A stretch of DNA of 6,244 bases from Candidatus Scatomorpha merdipullorum. GTDB taxonomy: Bacteria; Bacillota; Clostridia; Oscillospirales; Oscillospiraceae. The stretch spans positions 1-6,244 of the forward strand of contig DVJK01000003.1 of the NCBI GenBank assembly GCA_018716795.1, written 5' to 3'. Below the pieces are notes generated by a model. That model saw only the letters and a list, made by a program, of their open reading frames with translations, ran no database searches and was not told the origin of the DNA. Shown here in pieces: positions 1-5,261 of this stretch (positions within the stretch are counted from its first letter, which is position 1; each line of letters opens with the position of its first letter). The position numbers and the translations under genes were made by a program.

Positions 1-1026
1 CTCGGCGAAGTGCTCTTTGACGAGCTCATGCTTCCCGCCGGGAAGAAGACCAAGACCGGCTGGAGCACGAACGCCGACGTGCTCGAAAAGCTCCGCGGCA
101 AGCACCCGATAATCGAGGATATCCTCGACTACCGCATGCTCACCAAGCTCAAGAGCACCTACGCCGACGGGCTCATAAAGGTCATATCGCCCGACGGGCG
201 CATACACACGAACTTCAAGATGACCGTCACCGCCACGGGCCGCCTTTCCTCCACGGAGCCGAACCTGCAGAACATCCCCATACGGAAGGAGCTCGGCGGC
301 GAGATACGCAGGATGTTCGTCGCCGCGCCCGGCTGCCTTTTGGTGGACGCGGATTACAGCCAGATTGAGCTCCGCCTGCTCGCGCACATCTCCGGCGACG
401 AGACGATGAGGAACGCCTTCCTCAGCGGCGAGGACATCCACGCCGTCACCGCCTCGCAGGTCTTCGGCGTACCGCTCGCAGAGGTCACGGCGCAGCAGCG
501 CAGCCACGCCAAGGCCGTCAACTTCGGCATAGTTTACGGCATATCCGCCTTCTCGCTCGCGCAGGACATAGGCGTGCGCCCGGCGGAGGCGAAGGCGTAT
601 ATAGACGCCTACCTCGAAAAATACCACGGAGTTCGCGAGTATATGGAGCGCGTCATCGCCGAGGCGAAGGAAAAGGGCTATGTCGAAACCCTTTTCGGCC
701 GCCGGCGCCCGCTGCCGGAGCTCAAAAGCTCCAACTTCAATACCCGCTCCTTCGGCGAGCGCGTCGCGCGCAACATGCCCATACAGGGCACGGCGGCGGA
801 CATCATGAAGCTCGCCATGGTCAACGTCCACCGCCGCCTGAGGGCCGAAGGGCTCAGGAGCCGGCTTTTGCTCCAGGTACACGACGAGCTTATCGCAGAG
901 TGCCCTGAGGAGGAGGCCGAGCGCGTCAAGACGCTGCTTGAGGAGGAGATGAGCGGGGCCGTCAGCCTCTCCGTACCGCTGACGGCAAACGCCAAGACGG
1001 GCCGTTCCTGGGCGGAGGCGCACTGA
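1..1026 (+). CDS. polA: DNA polymerase I, C-terminal polymerase domain (5'-truncated by window)
   Basis: Family A DNA polymerase I fills gaps during repair and Okazaki-fragment maturation. Only the last 341 codons are present; the frame is open from base 1, so the gene begins upstream and any 5'-nuclease and 3'-5' exonuclease-like domains lie outside. Fragment residues show TGRLSSTEPNLQNIP at about 79-93, motif A DYSQIELR with catalytic Asp at about 118, motif B with the R-x3-K-x7-Y pattern (Arg167, Lys171, Tyr179, and Phe at the sugar-selecting position), and motif C VHDE at about 293-296. The palm and fingers therefore look intact and active. The stop TGA at 1024-1026 lies one base before the next gene's ATG, and the downstream gene's ribosome binding site sits inside the polA 3' end, so translation is likely coupled. 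The identification is firm. Confidence 0.97.
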   Translation, partial: LGEVLFDELMLPAGKKTKTGWSTNADVLEKLRGKHPIIEDILDYRMLTKLKSTYADGLIKVISPDGRIHTNFKMTVTATGRLSSTEPNLQNIPIRKELGGEIRRMFVAAPGCLLVDADYSQIELRLLAHISGDETMRNAFLSGEDIHAVTASQVFGVPLAEVTAQQRSHAKAVNFGIVYGISAFSLAQDIGVRPAEAKAYIDAYLEKYHGVREYMERVIAEAKEKGYVETLFGRRRPLPELKSSNFNTRSFGERVARNMPIQGTAADIMKLAMVNVHRRLRAEGLRSRLLLQVHDELIAECPEEEAERVKTLLEEEMSGAVSLSVPLTANAKTGRSWAEAH

Positions 1027-1027
1027 T

Positions 1028-1852
1028 ATGATAAGCTATGAAGAAGCCGGGCGCGTGCTCGACGAGGCCGCCGACGCCCTGCCCGAGGAGATATACCGCG
1101 ACCTGAACGGCGGCGTGAACCTTATCCGCGGCGTCCGCACGGACGAGCACGGCCTGCTCATAATGGGCACGTACAACGTCAACCAGATGGGCCGCTATGT
1201 GGAGATTTACTACGGCTCCTTTCGCCGGAAGTACCCGGACGCCCCGCCCGAGAAGTGCGCGCGCGAGCTTGTGCGCACGCTCAAGCACGAGCTCACGCAC
1301 CATATAGAGAGCTTGGCCATGGACCGCAGCCTTGAGAAATGGGACGAGCAGCACGTGGCGGAGCTCCTGGCCGGGCTTGACGACGAGCTCGAGCCCCTGG
1401 AGATAGGCAGCGTCCTCTTCGTCGACGCGGACGGCTCCGGCCTTGCGGAGACGGCCCTCGCCATGTTTGAGACCGCCGCGCGCGAAAACGGCATGGAGGA
1501 CATAGCCGCCGCCTGCGCGAGCATGGGGCCCTCCGGGCCGCTGAGCCTCAAGGCCGTCCGCGCCGCGGCGCGCTACGGCGTGGAGATAAGCTCCGCCAAG
1601 GCCCCGCCCGAGCTCACGAAGGCCCTGTGCGAGGGCCATGACGCCGTCATGTGCATGACCGCCGCGCAGGCCGACGCGCTCGCCGCGCGCTGGCCGGAGC
1701 TCGACGAGAAGATAATGTGCCTCGGCGAAGCGGACTACGTCCCGCCGCGCCTGGACACGCAGGGCGGCTGGAACAAGCTGGCCGACCGCCTGGCCACGGA
1801 GATAAACGCGCTTTCGGAGGAGCTCATGGGCACGGAGGACGGGGATGATTGA
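1028..1852 (+). CDS. Zincin-like metallopeptidase domain fused to a degenerate low-molecular-weight phosphatase-like domain
   Basis: This 274-residue soluble protein has no signal peptide or membrane segment. Residues 1-110 resemble the small zincin-like metallopeptidase family (DUF1025/PF06262 type): an acidic N-terminal helix with LPEE, a central strand region, then HELTHH at 87-92, an HExxH zinc motif. Residues about 127-265 resemble low-molecular-weight protein tyrosine phosphatases by eye: VLFV, a helix with A-x-A-x-F, then a Gly/Pro turn, a Gly-Val-Glu-Ile-Ser segment, DAVMCMT, and a final helix. Where that family has the P-loop CX5RS, this protein has Asp133, Leu139 and Ala140. The usual Asp-Pro acid loop reads YVPPR (237-241). 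Phosphatase activity is therefore unlikely, and a binding role is my inference. Start ATG 1028 has GGAGG at 1014-1018, nine bases upstream. The end overlaps rimI by eight bases. The true function is unknown. Confidence 0.8.
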   Translation: MISYEEAGRVLDEAADALPEEIYRDLNGGVNLIRGVRTDEHGLLIMGTYNVNQMGRYVEIYYGSFRRKYPDAPPEKCARELVRTLKHELTHHIESLAMDRSLEKWDEQHVAELLAGLDDELEPLEIGSVLFVDADGSGLAETALAMFETAARENGMEDIAAACASMGPSGPLSLKAVRAAARYGVEISSAKAPPELTKALCEGHDAVMCMTAAQADALAARWPELDEKIMCLGEADYVPPRLDTQGGWNKLADRLATEINALSEELMGTEDGDD

Positions 1853-2297
1853 GGTGCGAAGGGCCGAAATGGCCGACCTGAACTGGCTTGAGAAGACCGA
1901 GCGGGAGAATTTCTCCCTGCCCTGGACGCTTGATATGTTCGCCCGCATGCTCGAGGGCGGGAGCTATTCCGTCCTCGTCGCCCTGGACGGAGGCGAGAGG
2001 GCGGGCTTCCTCGTCCTCAGCCGCGTCCTGGACGAGGGCGCGGTGGACAACGTCTGCGCCTCGGCGCGCTTCCGCCGCCGCGGCGTGGGCGGCGCGCTGG
2101 TGTCCGCCGCCGCGGAGCTCGCCCGCGCCGAGGGCCTGAGCCTTCTCACGCTCGAGGTGCGCGAGTCGAACGCGCCGGCCCTGGCGCTCTACAAAAAGCA
2201 GGGCTTTGAAATCCTCGGCAAACGCCCCGGCTACTACGAGCAGCCGAGGGAGGACGCCGTTATAATGACACTTTATCTGAAAGAGGCGCAATCATGA
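1845..2297 (+). CDS. rimI: Ribosomal-protein-alanine N-acetyltransferase (GNAT family)
   Basis: RimI transfers an acetyl group from acetyl-CoA to the N-terminal amine of ribosomal protein S18 (bS18), and related enzymes act on other N-termini. The 150-residue length fits a single GNAT domain. The acetyl-CoA pyrophosphate loop R-x-x-G-x-G is at 77-82 (RRRGVG). The RimI-type block LEVRESN is at 103-109, with Glu104 and Tyr116 matching the residues assigned to catalysis in the Salmonella enzyme. The closing segment GYYEQPREDAVIM at 129-141 is characteristic of the family. The start ATG lies inside the upstream gene's 3' end, with GGAGG at 1834-1838 six bases before it. The stop overlaps the tsaD start as ATGA. 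Linkage to tsaD is a common bacterial arrangement and supports RimI over a generic GNAT. Substrate preference cannot be read from sequence alone. Confidence 0.9.
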   Translation: MIEVRRAEMADLNWLEKTERENFSLPWTLDMFARMLEGGSYSVLVALDGGERAGFLVLSRVLDEGAVDNVCASARFRRRGVGGALVSAAAELARAEGLSLLTLEVRESNAPALALYKKQGFEILGKRPGYYEQPREDAVIMTLYLKEAQS

Positions 2298-3295
2298 TTA
2301 TTCTTTCCGTTGAATCCTCCTGCGATGAGACCGCCGTCGCCCTCGTGCGTGACGGCAGGGAGGTGCTGACCGACCAGGTTTTCTCCCAGGCCGACCTCCA
2401 CGCGGTCTACGGCGGCGTCGTGCCCGAGATTGCCTCGCGCAGCCACATCGAGGTCATATACCAGCTCGCCGACCGCGCTCTCGCCGTGACGGGCCTCACG
2501 CGCGCGGACATAGACGCAGTCGCGGTCACATATGCGCCCGGGCTGATAGGCGCGCTGCTTGTCGGCGTGAACTTCGCCAAGAGCCTGGCCTTCGGCCTCG
2601 GGGTGCCGCTCATACCAGTTCACCACATCCGCGGGCACATCGCGGCCAACTATCTCGCCTTCCCGGAGCTGGAGCCGCCCTTCCTCTGCCTCGCCATCTC
2701 CGGCGGCAACACGCTCATAGCCGATGTGCGCGGCTACACGGATATCCGCGTCCTCGGCTCGACGCGGGACGACGCCGCGGGCGAGTGCTTCGACAAGACC
2801 GCGCGCGTCCTCGGCCTGCCGTACCCCGGCGGCAAGCCGCTTGACGACCTCAGCCGGAGCGGAGACGACGCGAAGTATCACATGCCGCGCTCCCACGTCG
2901 AGGGCAACGAGCTCGACATGAGCTTTTCCGGCCTCAAGACCGCGGTGATAAACCTTGTCCACACCGCCGGGCAGCGCGGCGAGGAGCTTGACCGGGCCTC
3001 CCTGGCCGCCAGCTTCACCCGCGCGGTGAGCGAGAGCCTCGTGCCGCGCACGATGGAGGCCCTAAAGCGCCTGGGCTATGACAAGCTGGCCGTCGCCGGC
3101 GGCGTCGCCGCCAATTCGCGCATCCGCCGCGACTTCACCGAGGCGGCCGAGAGGGCCGGCGCGAAGCTCTACATACCGCCGCTCAGGCTTTGCGGCGACA
3201 ACGCCGCCATGATAGGCTCGCAGGCCTATTACGAATACCTCGCCGGGCACACCGCCGGAGCCGGGCTCAACGCCCTGGCCACGCTGGAGGTCTGA
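2294..3295 (+). CDS. tsaD: tRNA N6-adenosine threonylcarbamoyltransferase
   Basis: TsaD, working with TsaB and TsaE, transfers the threonylcarbamoyl group from TC-AMP to A37 of tRNAs reading ANN codons, making t6A in the cytoplasm. The 333 residues match the usual bacterial length. Visible signatures are ESSCDET at 7-13, the metal-binding HxxxH formed by His111 and His115, SGGN at 136-139, the phosphate-loop-like AGGVAANSRIR at 268-278, and CGDNAAM at 300-306, whose Asp302 corresponds to the third metal ligand. The whole ASKHA-type fold appears intact. The start ATG overlaps the rimI stop by four bases, implying translational coupling; AGAGG about seven bases upstream is a modest ribosome binding site. 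tsaB and tsaE are absent from the window and must be encoded elsewhere. A tRNA-Thr, one of the ANN-decoding substrates of t6A modification, happens to be encoded downstream, probably by coincidence. Confidence 0.97.
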   Translation: MIILSVESSCDETAVALVRDGREVLTDQVFSQADLHAVYGGVVPEIASRSHIEVIYQLADRALAVTGLTRADIDAVAVTYAPGLIGALLVGVNFAKSLAFGLGVPLIPVHHIRGHIAANYLAFPELEPPFLCLAISGGNTLIADVRGYTDIRVLGSTRDDAAGECFDKTARVLGLPYPGGKPLDDLSRSGDDAKYHMPRSHVEGNELDMSFSGLKTAVINLVHTAGQRGEELDRASLAASFTRAVSESLVPRTMEALKRLGYDKLAVAGGVAANSRIRRDFTEAAERAGAKLYIPPLRLCGDNAAMIGSQAYYEYLAGHTAGAGLNALATLEV

Positions 3296-3315
3296 AGCAA
3301 AAGGGGGATAAGGCA

Positions 3316-4002
3316 GTGGGAGTTCACGACGGACACCGGCAGCGGGTCAGGGAGCAGTTTGAAAGGCAGGGCCTGGACGCCTTCACGGATATCCAGGCCC
3401 TGGAGCTGCTGCTCTTTTACGTCCAGCCCCGGAAGGATACGAACGTCACGGCTCACAACCTCATAGACGAGTTCGGCACAATCAAAAACGTCCTCGAGTC
3501 CGAGGTGGACGAGCTCTGCCAGGTCGAGGGCGTCGGGCATGAGACCGCGCTCTTCCTCAGCCTCGTCGGCCAGATGGCCCGGCGCAAGGAGCTGCGGGCG
3601 ATAAACCGCAACTCCGTCCTGCGCAGTACGATAGACGTCGTGCACATCCTGCGCCCGCGCTTTGAGGGCGCGACCGTGGAGAAGGCCTACGTGCTGCTCA
3701 TAGACGGGGAGTATCATCCGATAGACTGCGTGCTCCTGGCCGAGGGCGGAGGGCAGAAGGTGCATATCAACATCAGCCGCCTCGCCAGGATTGCGCTCAA
3801 CAAGCGCGCCGCCGGCATCATCCTCGCGCACAACCACCTCATAAGGTCCGCCGCCCCGTCGAACGACGACCTGGCGATGACGAACAAAATTGAGCGCACC
3901 CTCAACGCGCTGGAGGTGCAGCTCCTCGACCACCTCATCTTCTACAAGAGCGAGTACTACTCGATAAAAACCGGCGAGGGCGCGCACTTCTTCAGCTGCT
4001 GA
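3316..4002 (+). CDS. radC: RadC-family JAB/MPN-domain protein
   Basis: The 228-residue product has a helix-hairpin-helix-like N-terminal half (LCQVEGVGHETALFLS, 67-82) and a C-terminal RadC-type JAB/MPN metalloprotein domain. The family was once called a DNA repair protein, but its molecular role is unsettled. The JAMM-type residues are His172, His174 and Asp185 (HxHx10D), with Glu143 as the likely catalytic Glu. The PSG-like turn normally following HNH is LIR at 175-177, an unusual replacement. I chose GTG 3316 as start: AGGGGG at 3302-3307 sits eight bases upstream, and the resulting MGVHDGHRQR matches the typical N-terminus of clostridial members. An ATG at 3190 in the same frame would overlap tsaD by over 100 bases with an unconvincing Arg-rich extension. 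The gene follows tsaD by 20 bases with no promoter seen, so co-transcription is likely. Enzymatic activity is unproven. Confidence 0.9.
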   Translation: MGVHDGHRQRVREQFERQGLDAFTDIQALELLLFYVQPRKDTNVTAHNLIDEFGTIKNVLESEVDELCQVEGVGHETALFLSLVGQMARRKELRAINRNSVLRSTIDVVHILRPRFEGATVEKAYVLLIDGEYHPIDCVLLAEGGGQKVHINISRLARIALNKRAAGIILAHNHLIRSAAPSNDDLAMTNKIERTLNALEVQLLDHLIFYKSEYYSIKTGEGAHFFSC

Positions 4003-4158
4003 TGCAGCCCTTGCTGCAAGCCGATGCGCGAGGGCCGGAGACCGCGTTCTTATGTAAACAAGAGCGAAAAACGCAACCGGAGGCGGATATCAACACAGGG
4101 TTTTGAAGATAATGGGAATATCGGCTCAAAGGCCCGTGCTGTAAGGCTTTCTTCCGTG

Positions 4159-4187
4159 TTGGAAACTCTGTTGGAAATGTGTATAAC
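4159..4187 (+). promoter_or_regulatory. Possible sigma-70-type promoter in the radC-tRNA gap
   Basis: TTGGAA at 4159-4164 (four of six matches to TTGACA) and TATAAC at 4182-4187 (five of six to TATAAT) are separated by the ideal 17 bases. A transcript would start near 4194 and run through the inverted repeat at 4205-4267 toward the tRNA gene. The match is moderate and could be chance in an AT-richer stretch. Confidence 0.3.
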
Positions 4188-4204
4188 TCGCAGCAATCAA
4201 GTTT

Positions 4205-4267
4205 CGCGTAAAATTTATGTATATCCGAAACCGGGAGCGCATTCTACGTTGCGGCGAATTTTACGCG
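4205..4267. repeat. 11-bp perfect inverted repeat with 41-base spacer
   Basis: CGCGTAAAATT at 4205-4215 pairs perfectly with AATTTTACGCG at 4257-4267. The spacer holds a smaller CGCA/TGCG pairing, so the RNA could fold into a branched or extended hairpin. There is no T-run immediately after the right arm, though GTTTTT occurs at 4281-4286. It could be a structured RNA element or a pair of protein-binding sites; no known family is recognised. Confidence 0.55.
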
Positions 4268-4432
4268 GGTTTTACGGCGCGTTTTTCCGTTTTACACGAA
4301 AAATCTGCCGGGCGGCGGCGAAGCGCGCCGGCAAAAGCCGAAGCCTGTCGAGGCACGGTTACAATTTTTAATTCAAAATTACAGATTGTAATCGCCTCGC
4401 AAACGCCGGCCCTGCAAAACGCAAAATCCCGG

Positions 4433-4461
4433 TTGACAAAAGCCCCGGCGTCTGCTAAAAT
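4433..4461 (+). promoter_or_regulatory. Promoter of tRNA-Thr, near-consensus sigma-70 type
   Basis: A perfect -35 TTGACA (4433-4438) and a -10 TAAAAT (4456-4461) are separated by 17 bases. The -10 is preceded by TGC, giving an extended -10 element. Transcription should start near 4468, about a dozen bases before the mature tRNA 5' end at 4480. Such strength is expected for a stable RNA gene. Confidence 0.88.
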
Positions 4462-4479
4462 AATCGGGCACGCAAATGT

Positions 4480-4555
4480 GCTGGCATAGCTCAGTCGGTA
4501 GAGCAGCTGATTCGTAATCAGCAGGTCGTGTGTTCGAGTCACATTGCCAGCTCCA
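4480..4555 (+). tRNA. tRNA-Thr (anticodon CGT)
   Basis: The 76-base gene folds into a full cloverleaf. The acceptor stem is GCTGGCA/TGCCAGC, the D arm has GCTC/GAGC, and the anticodon stem GCTGA/TCAGC encloses loop TTCGTAA with CGT at 4513-4515. The variable loop has five bases, and the T arm GTGTG/CACAT (one G-U pair) carries the TTCGAGT loop. The discriminator is T, followed by an encoded CCA at 4553-4555. CGT reads the Thr codon ACG. No integrase gene or duplicate of the tRNA 3' end is seen nearby, so there is no sign that it serves as an attachment site. Confidence 0.97.
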
Positions 4556-4559
4556 CGTC

Positions 4560-4647
4560 AGAACAAACTGCGCTGCACTGCGCCGACGGGCTCAGCCGAA
4601 AGGCTGGGCCCGTCGGCATCCGTTCCGCTCCGTTTGTTCTTCCTTTC
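4560..4647 (+). terminator. Very stable nested hairpin after the tRNA gene, probable transcript end
   Basis: The inner stem pairs 4582-4597 with 4602-4617 (16 bp with one G-U) around a GAAA tetraloop. An outer stem pairs AGAACAAAC (4560-4568) with GTTTGTTCT (4632-4640), separated from the inner stem by unpaired segments of 13 and 14 bases. The sequence after the outer stem is pyrimidine-rich (TCCTTTC) but not a proper T-run. It may end or stabilise the tRNA precursor, with the cleaner terminators just downstream as backup. Confidence 0.55.
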
Positions 4648-4691
4648 AAATCCGAACCCGCTTTGCTGGGCTTCGGATTTGTTGTTTTTTT
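4647..4691 (+). terminator. Intrinsic terminator in repeat copy 1
   Basis: CAAATCCGAA (4647-4656) pairs with TTCGGATTTG (4672-4681), with CCC/GGG able to extend the stem around a short loop. It is followed by TTG and a run of seven T residues at 4685-4691. This is a convincing rho-independent terminator for transcription coming from the tRNA gene. Confidence 0.8.
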
Positions 4692-4722
4692 AGCGCAAAG
4701 TTCGCTTCCTTGCGCCTCCTTT

Positions 4723-4764
4723 CAAAATCGCAACCACGATGTTGGGTTGCGATTTTGTGTTTTT
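4723..4764 (+). terminator. Intrinsic terminator in repeat copy 2
   Basis: A perfect 13-bp stem, 4723-4735 with 4745-4757 (core AAAATCGCAACC/GGTTGCGATTTT), encloses a nine-base loop and is followed by TG and five T residues at 4760-4764. It lies about 50 bases before the -35 of the blaI-like promoter and would insulate that gene from readthrough. Confidence 0.75.
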
Positions 4765-4812
4765 AAGCGCAAAGTTCGCTTCGCCGCTTTGCGGTTTGGC
4801 CATGTATTCCTG

Positions 4813-4841
4813 TTGACAGGCGTAGACTTGTGTGATATGAT
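4813..4841 (+). promoter_or_regulatory. Promoter of the blaI-like/M56 pair
   Basis: A perfect -35 TTGACA (4813-4818) and a -10 TATGAT (4836-4841) are spaced by 17 bases, with TGA just before the -10 giving an extended -10 (TGn). The predicted start near 4848 falls inside the adjacent palindrome, which is the position expected for repressor control. Confidence 0.88.
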
Positions 4842-4842
4842 G

Positions 4843-4860
4843 TGTTTACAATAGTAAACA
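4843..4860. promoter_or_regulatory. Palindromic operator, likely bound by the BlaI-like repressor
   Basis: TGTTTAC (4843-4849), spacer AATA, GTAAACA (4854-4860) form a perfect inverted repeat that starts one base after the -10 and covers the predicted transcription start. BlaI/MecI-family repressors bind dyads containing TACA/TGTA-like half-sites, and TTACAATAGTAA fits loosely. Self-repression by the next gene's product is the natural reading, inferred from position. Confidence 0.75.
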
Positions 4861-4874
4861 TGGAGGTGGGCCAA

Positions 4875-5261
4875 ATGACCATAACCGAGGCCGAGTGGGC
4901 GGTGATGGAGCTGTGCTGGGAGAGGCCGGGCATTGGCGGGCGCGACTTTGTCGAGGCGCTTTCCAAGTCCCGCGGCTGGAGCCGGAGCACGACGCTGACG
5001 CTTTTGCGCCGCCTGGAGGACAAGGGCGCGCTGCGCACGGTCGAGCTCTCGCGCTCGCGCGTGTATTACCCGGCCATAGAGCGCGACGAGGCCGCGATGA
5101 GCGAGACCTCAGAGCTAATTGAGCGCGTTTACCGCGGGAGCCTCAGCCAGCTGGTGAGCACCTTTACGAAGAAGCAGGCGCTCCCGCGCGAGGAGATTGA
5201 CGAGCTCTACGCCACGCTTCAGCGCATGGAGGACGAGGCCCGGGAGGAGGAAGGGCGATGA
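4875..5261 (+). CDS. blaI: BlaI/MecI/CopY-family winged-helix transcriptional repressor
   Basis: The 128-residue protein matches the usual length for this family. The N-terminal winged helix spans about residues 1-70: TEAEWAVMELCWE (4-16), the recognition region GWSRSTTLTLLRRLEDKGAL (34-53), and a wing ending VYYPAIERDE. The C-terminal half (LIERVYRGSLSQLVSTF, then an acidic helix) fits the dimerisation region, where staphylococcal MecI and BlaI are cut at an Asn-Phe bond; here the matching pair appears to be Thr96-Phe97. The start ATG 4875 has GGAGGTGG at 4862-4869. A GTG at 4842 in the same frame would place the operator in the coding region and is rejected. The last bases overlap the next gene as ATGA. 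The protein likely represses its own promoter and releases it when the M56 partner is activated. The regulated target, if any beyond this pair, is not visible. Confidence 0.9.
   Translation: MTITEAEWAVMELCWERPGIGGRDFVEALSKSRGWSRSTTLTLLRRLEDKGALRTVELSRSRVYYPAIERDEAAMSETSELIERVYRGSLSQLVSTFTKKQALPREEIDELYATLQRMEDEAREEEGR

Larger units (their letters stand above)
4003..4432. other. Non-coding gap between radC and tRNA-Thr, more AT-rich than the flanks
   Basis: I see no credible protein gene in this stretch. The longest open frame (4024-4371) is Arg/Lys-rich, has no ribosome binding site and resembles nothing I know. Items present: a 6-bp hairpin TGCAGC-CCTT-GCTGCA at 4003-4018 directly after radC, without a T-run; a weak CG-rich stem ending in TTCTT at 4027-4051, possibly a poor terminator; a tandem GTTGGAAA pair at 4158-4165 and 4170-4177; a possible promoter at 4159-4187; an inverted repeat at 4205-4267; a string of TTTTACG-like motifs at 4259-4298; and an imperfect inverted repeat GGTTACAAT/ATTGTAATC at 4357-4393. 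A regulatory region, small RNA or decayed remnant are all possible. Confidence 0.6.
4641..4793. repeat. Two tandem copies of a unit of about 75 bp built around hairpins
   Basis: Copy 1 begins TCCTTTCAAA at 4641 and copy 2 begins with the same ten bases at 4717. Both carry an identical 17-base AGCGCAAAGTTCGCTTC at 4692-4708 and 4766-4782. Each copy has a first hairpin followed by a T-run, then a second hairpin formed by the 17-base segment: GCGCAA/TTGCGC (4693-4698 with 4710-4715) and CGCAAAG/CTTTGCG (4768-4774 with 4787-4793). The arms of the first hairpin differ between copies while pairing is retained. Confidence 0.75.

Noticed and set aside
962..1948. Long antisense open frame, and similar ones at 3229-3987 and 5219-6169
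   Set aside because: They lie opposite well-supported genes and reflect high third-position GC; they show no family motifs.
3190..3315. Upstream ATG start for the radC-family gene
   Set aside because: It would overlap tsaD by over 100 bases with an Arg-rich non-homologous extension; GTG 3316 has a good ribosome binding site and a family-like N-terminus.
4003..4018. Hairpin TGCAGC-CCTT-GCTGCA as the radC terminator
   Set aside because: The stem is only 6 bp and has no T-run after it; it may still contribute weakly but is not supported as an intrinsic terminator.
4024..4371. 115-codon open frame after radC
   Set aside because: No ribosome binding site, Arg/Lys-rich low-quality composition, no recognisable motif, and it runs through the inverted repeat at 4205-4267.
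4480..4555. tRNA-Thr as an integration (att) site of a mobile element
   Set aside because: No integrase, transposase or duplicated tRNA 3' end is present in the window.
4641..4793. CRISPR-like array
   Set aside because: Only two units, with imperfect repeats, hairpin content in the intervening segments, and no cas genes.
4528..4854. Open frames starting in the tRNA and crossing the hairpin repeats
   Set aside because: They overlap the tRNA gene, two terminators and the downstream promoter; the translation simply reads repeat sequence.
4842..4874. GTG start giving an 11-residue longer BlaI-like protein
   Set aside because: It would lie upstream of the predicted transcription start, inside the operator; ATG 4875 has the strong GGAGG site.
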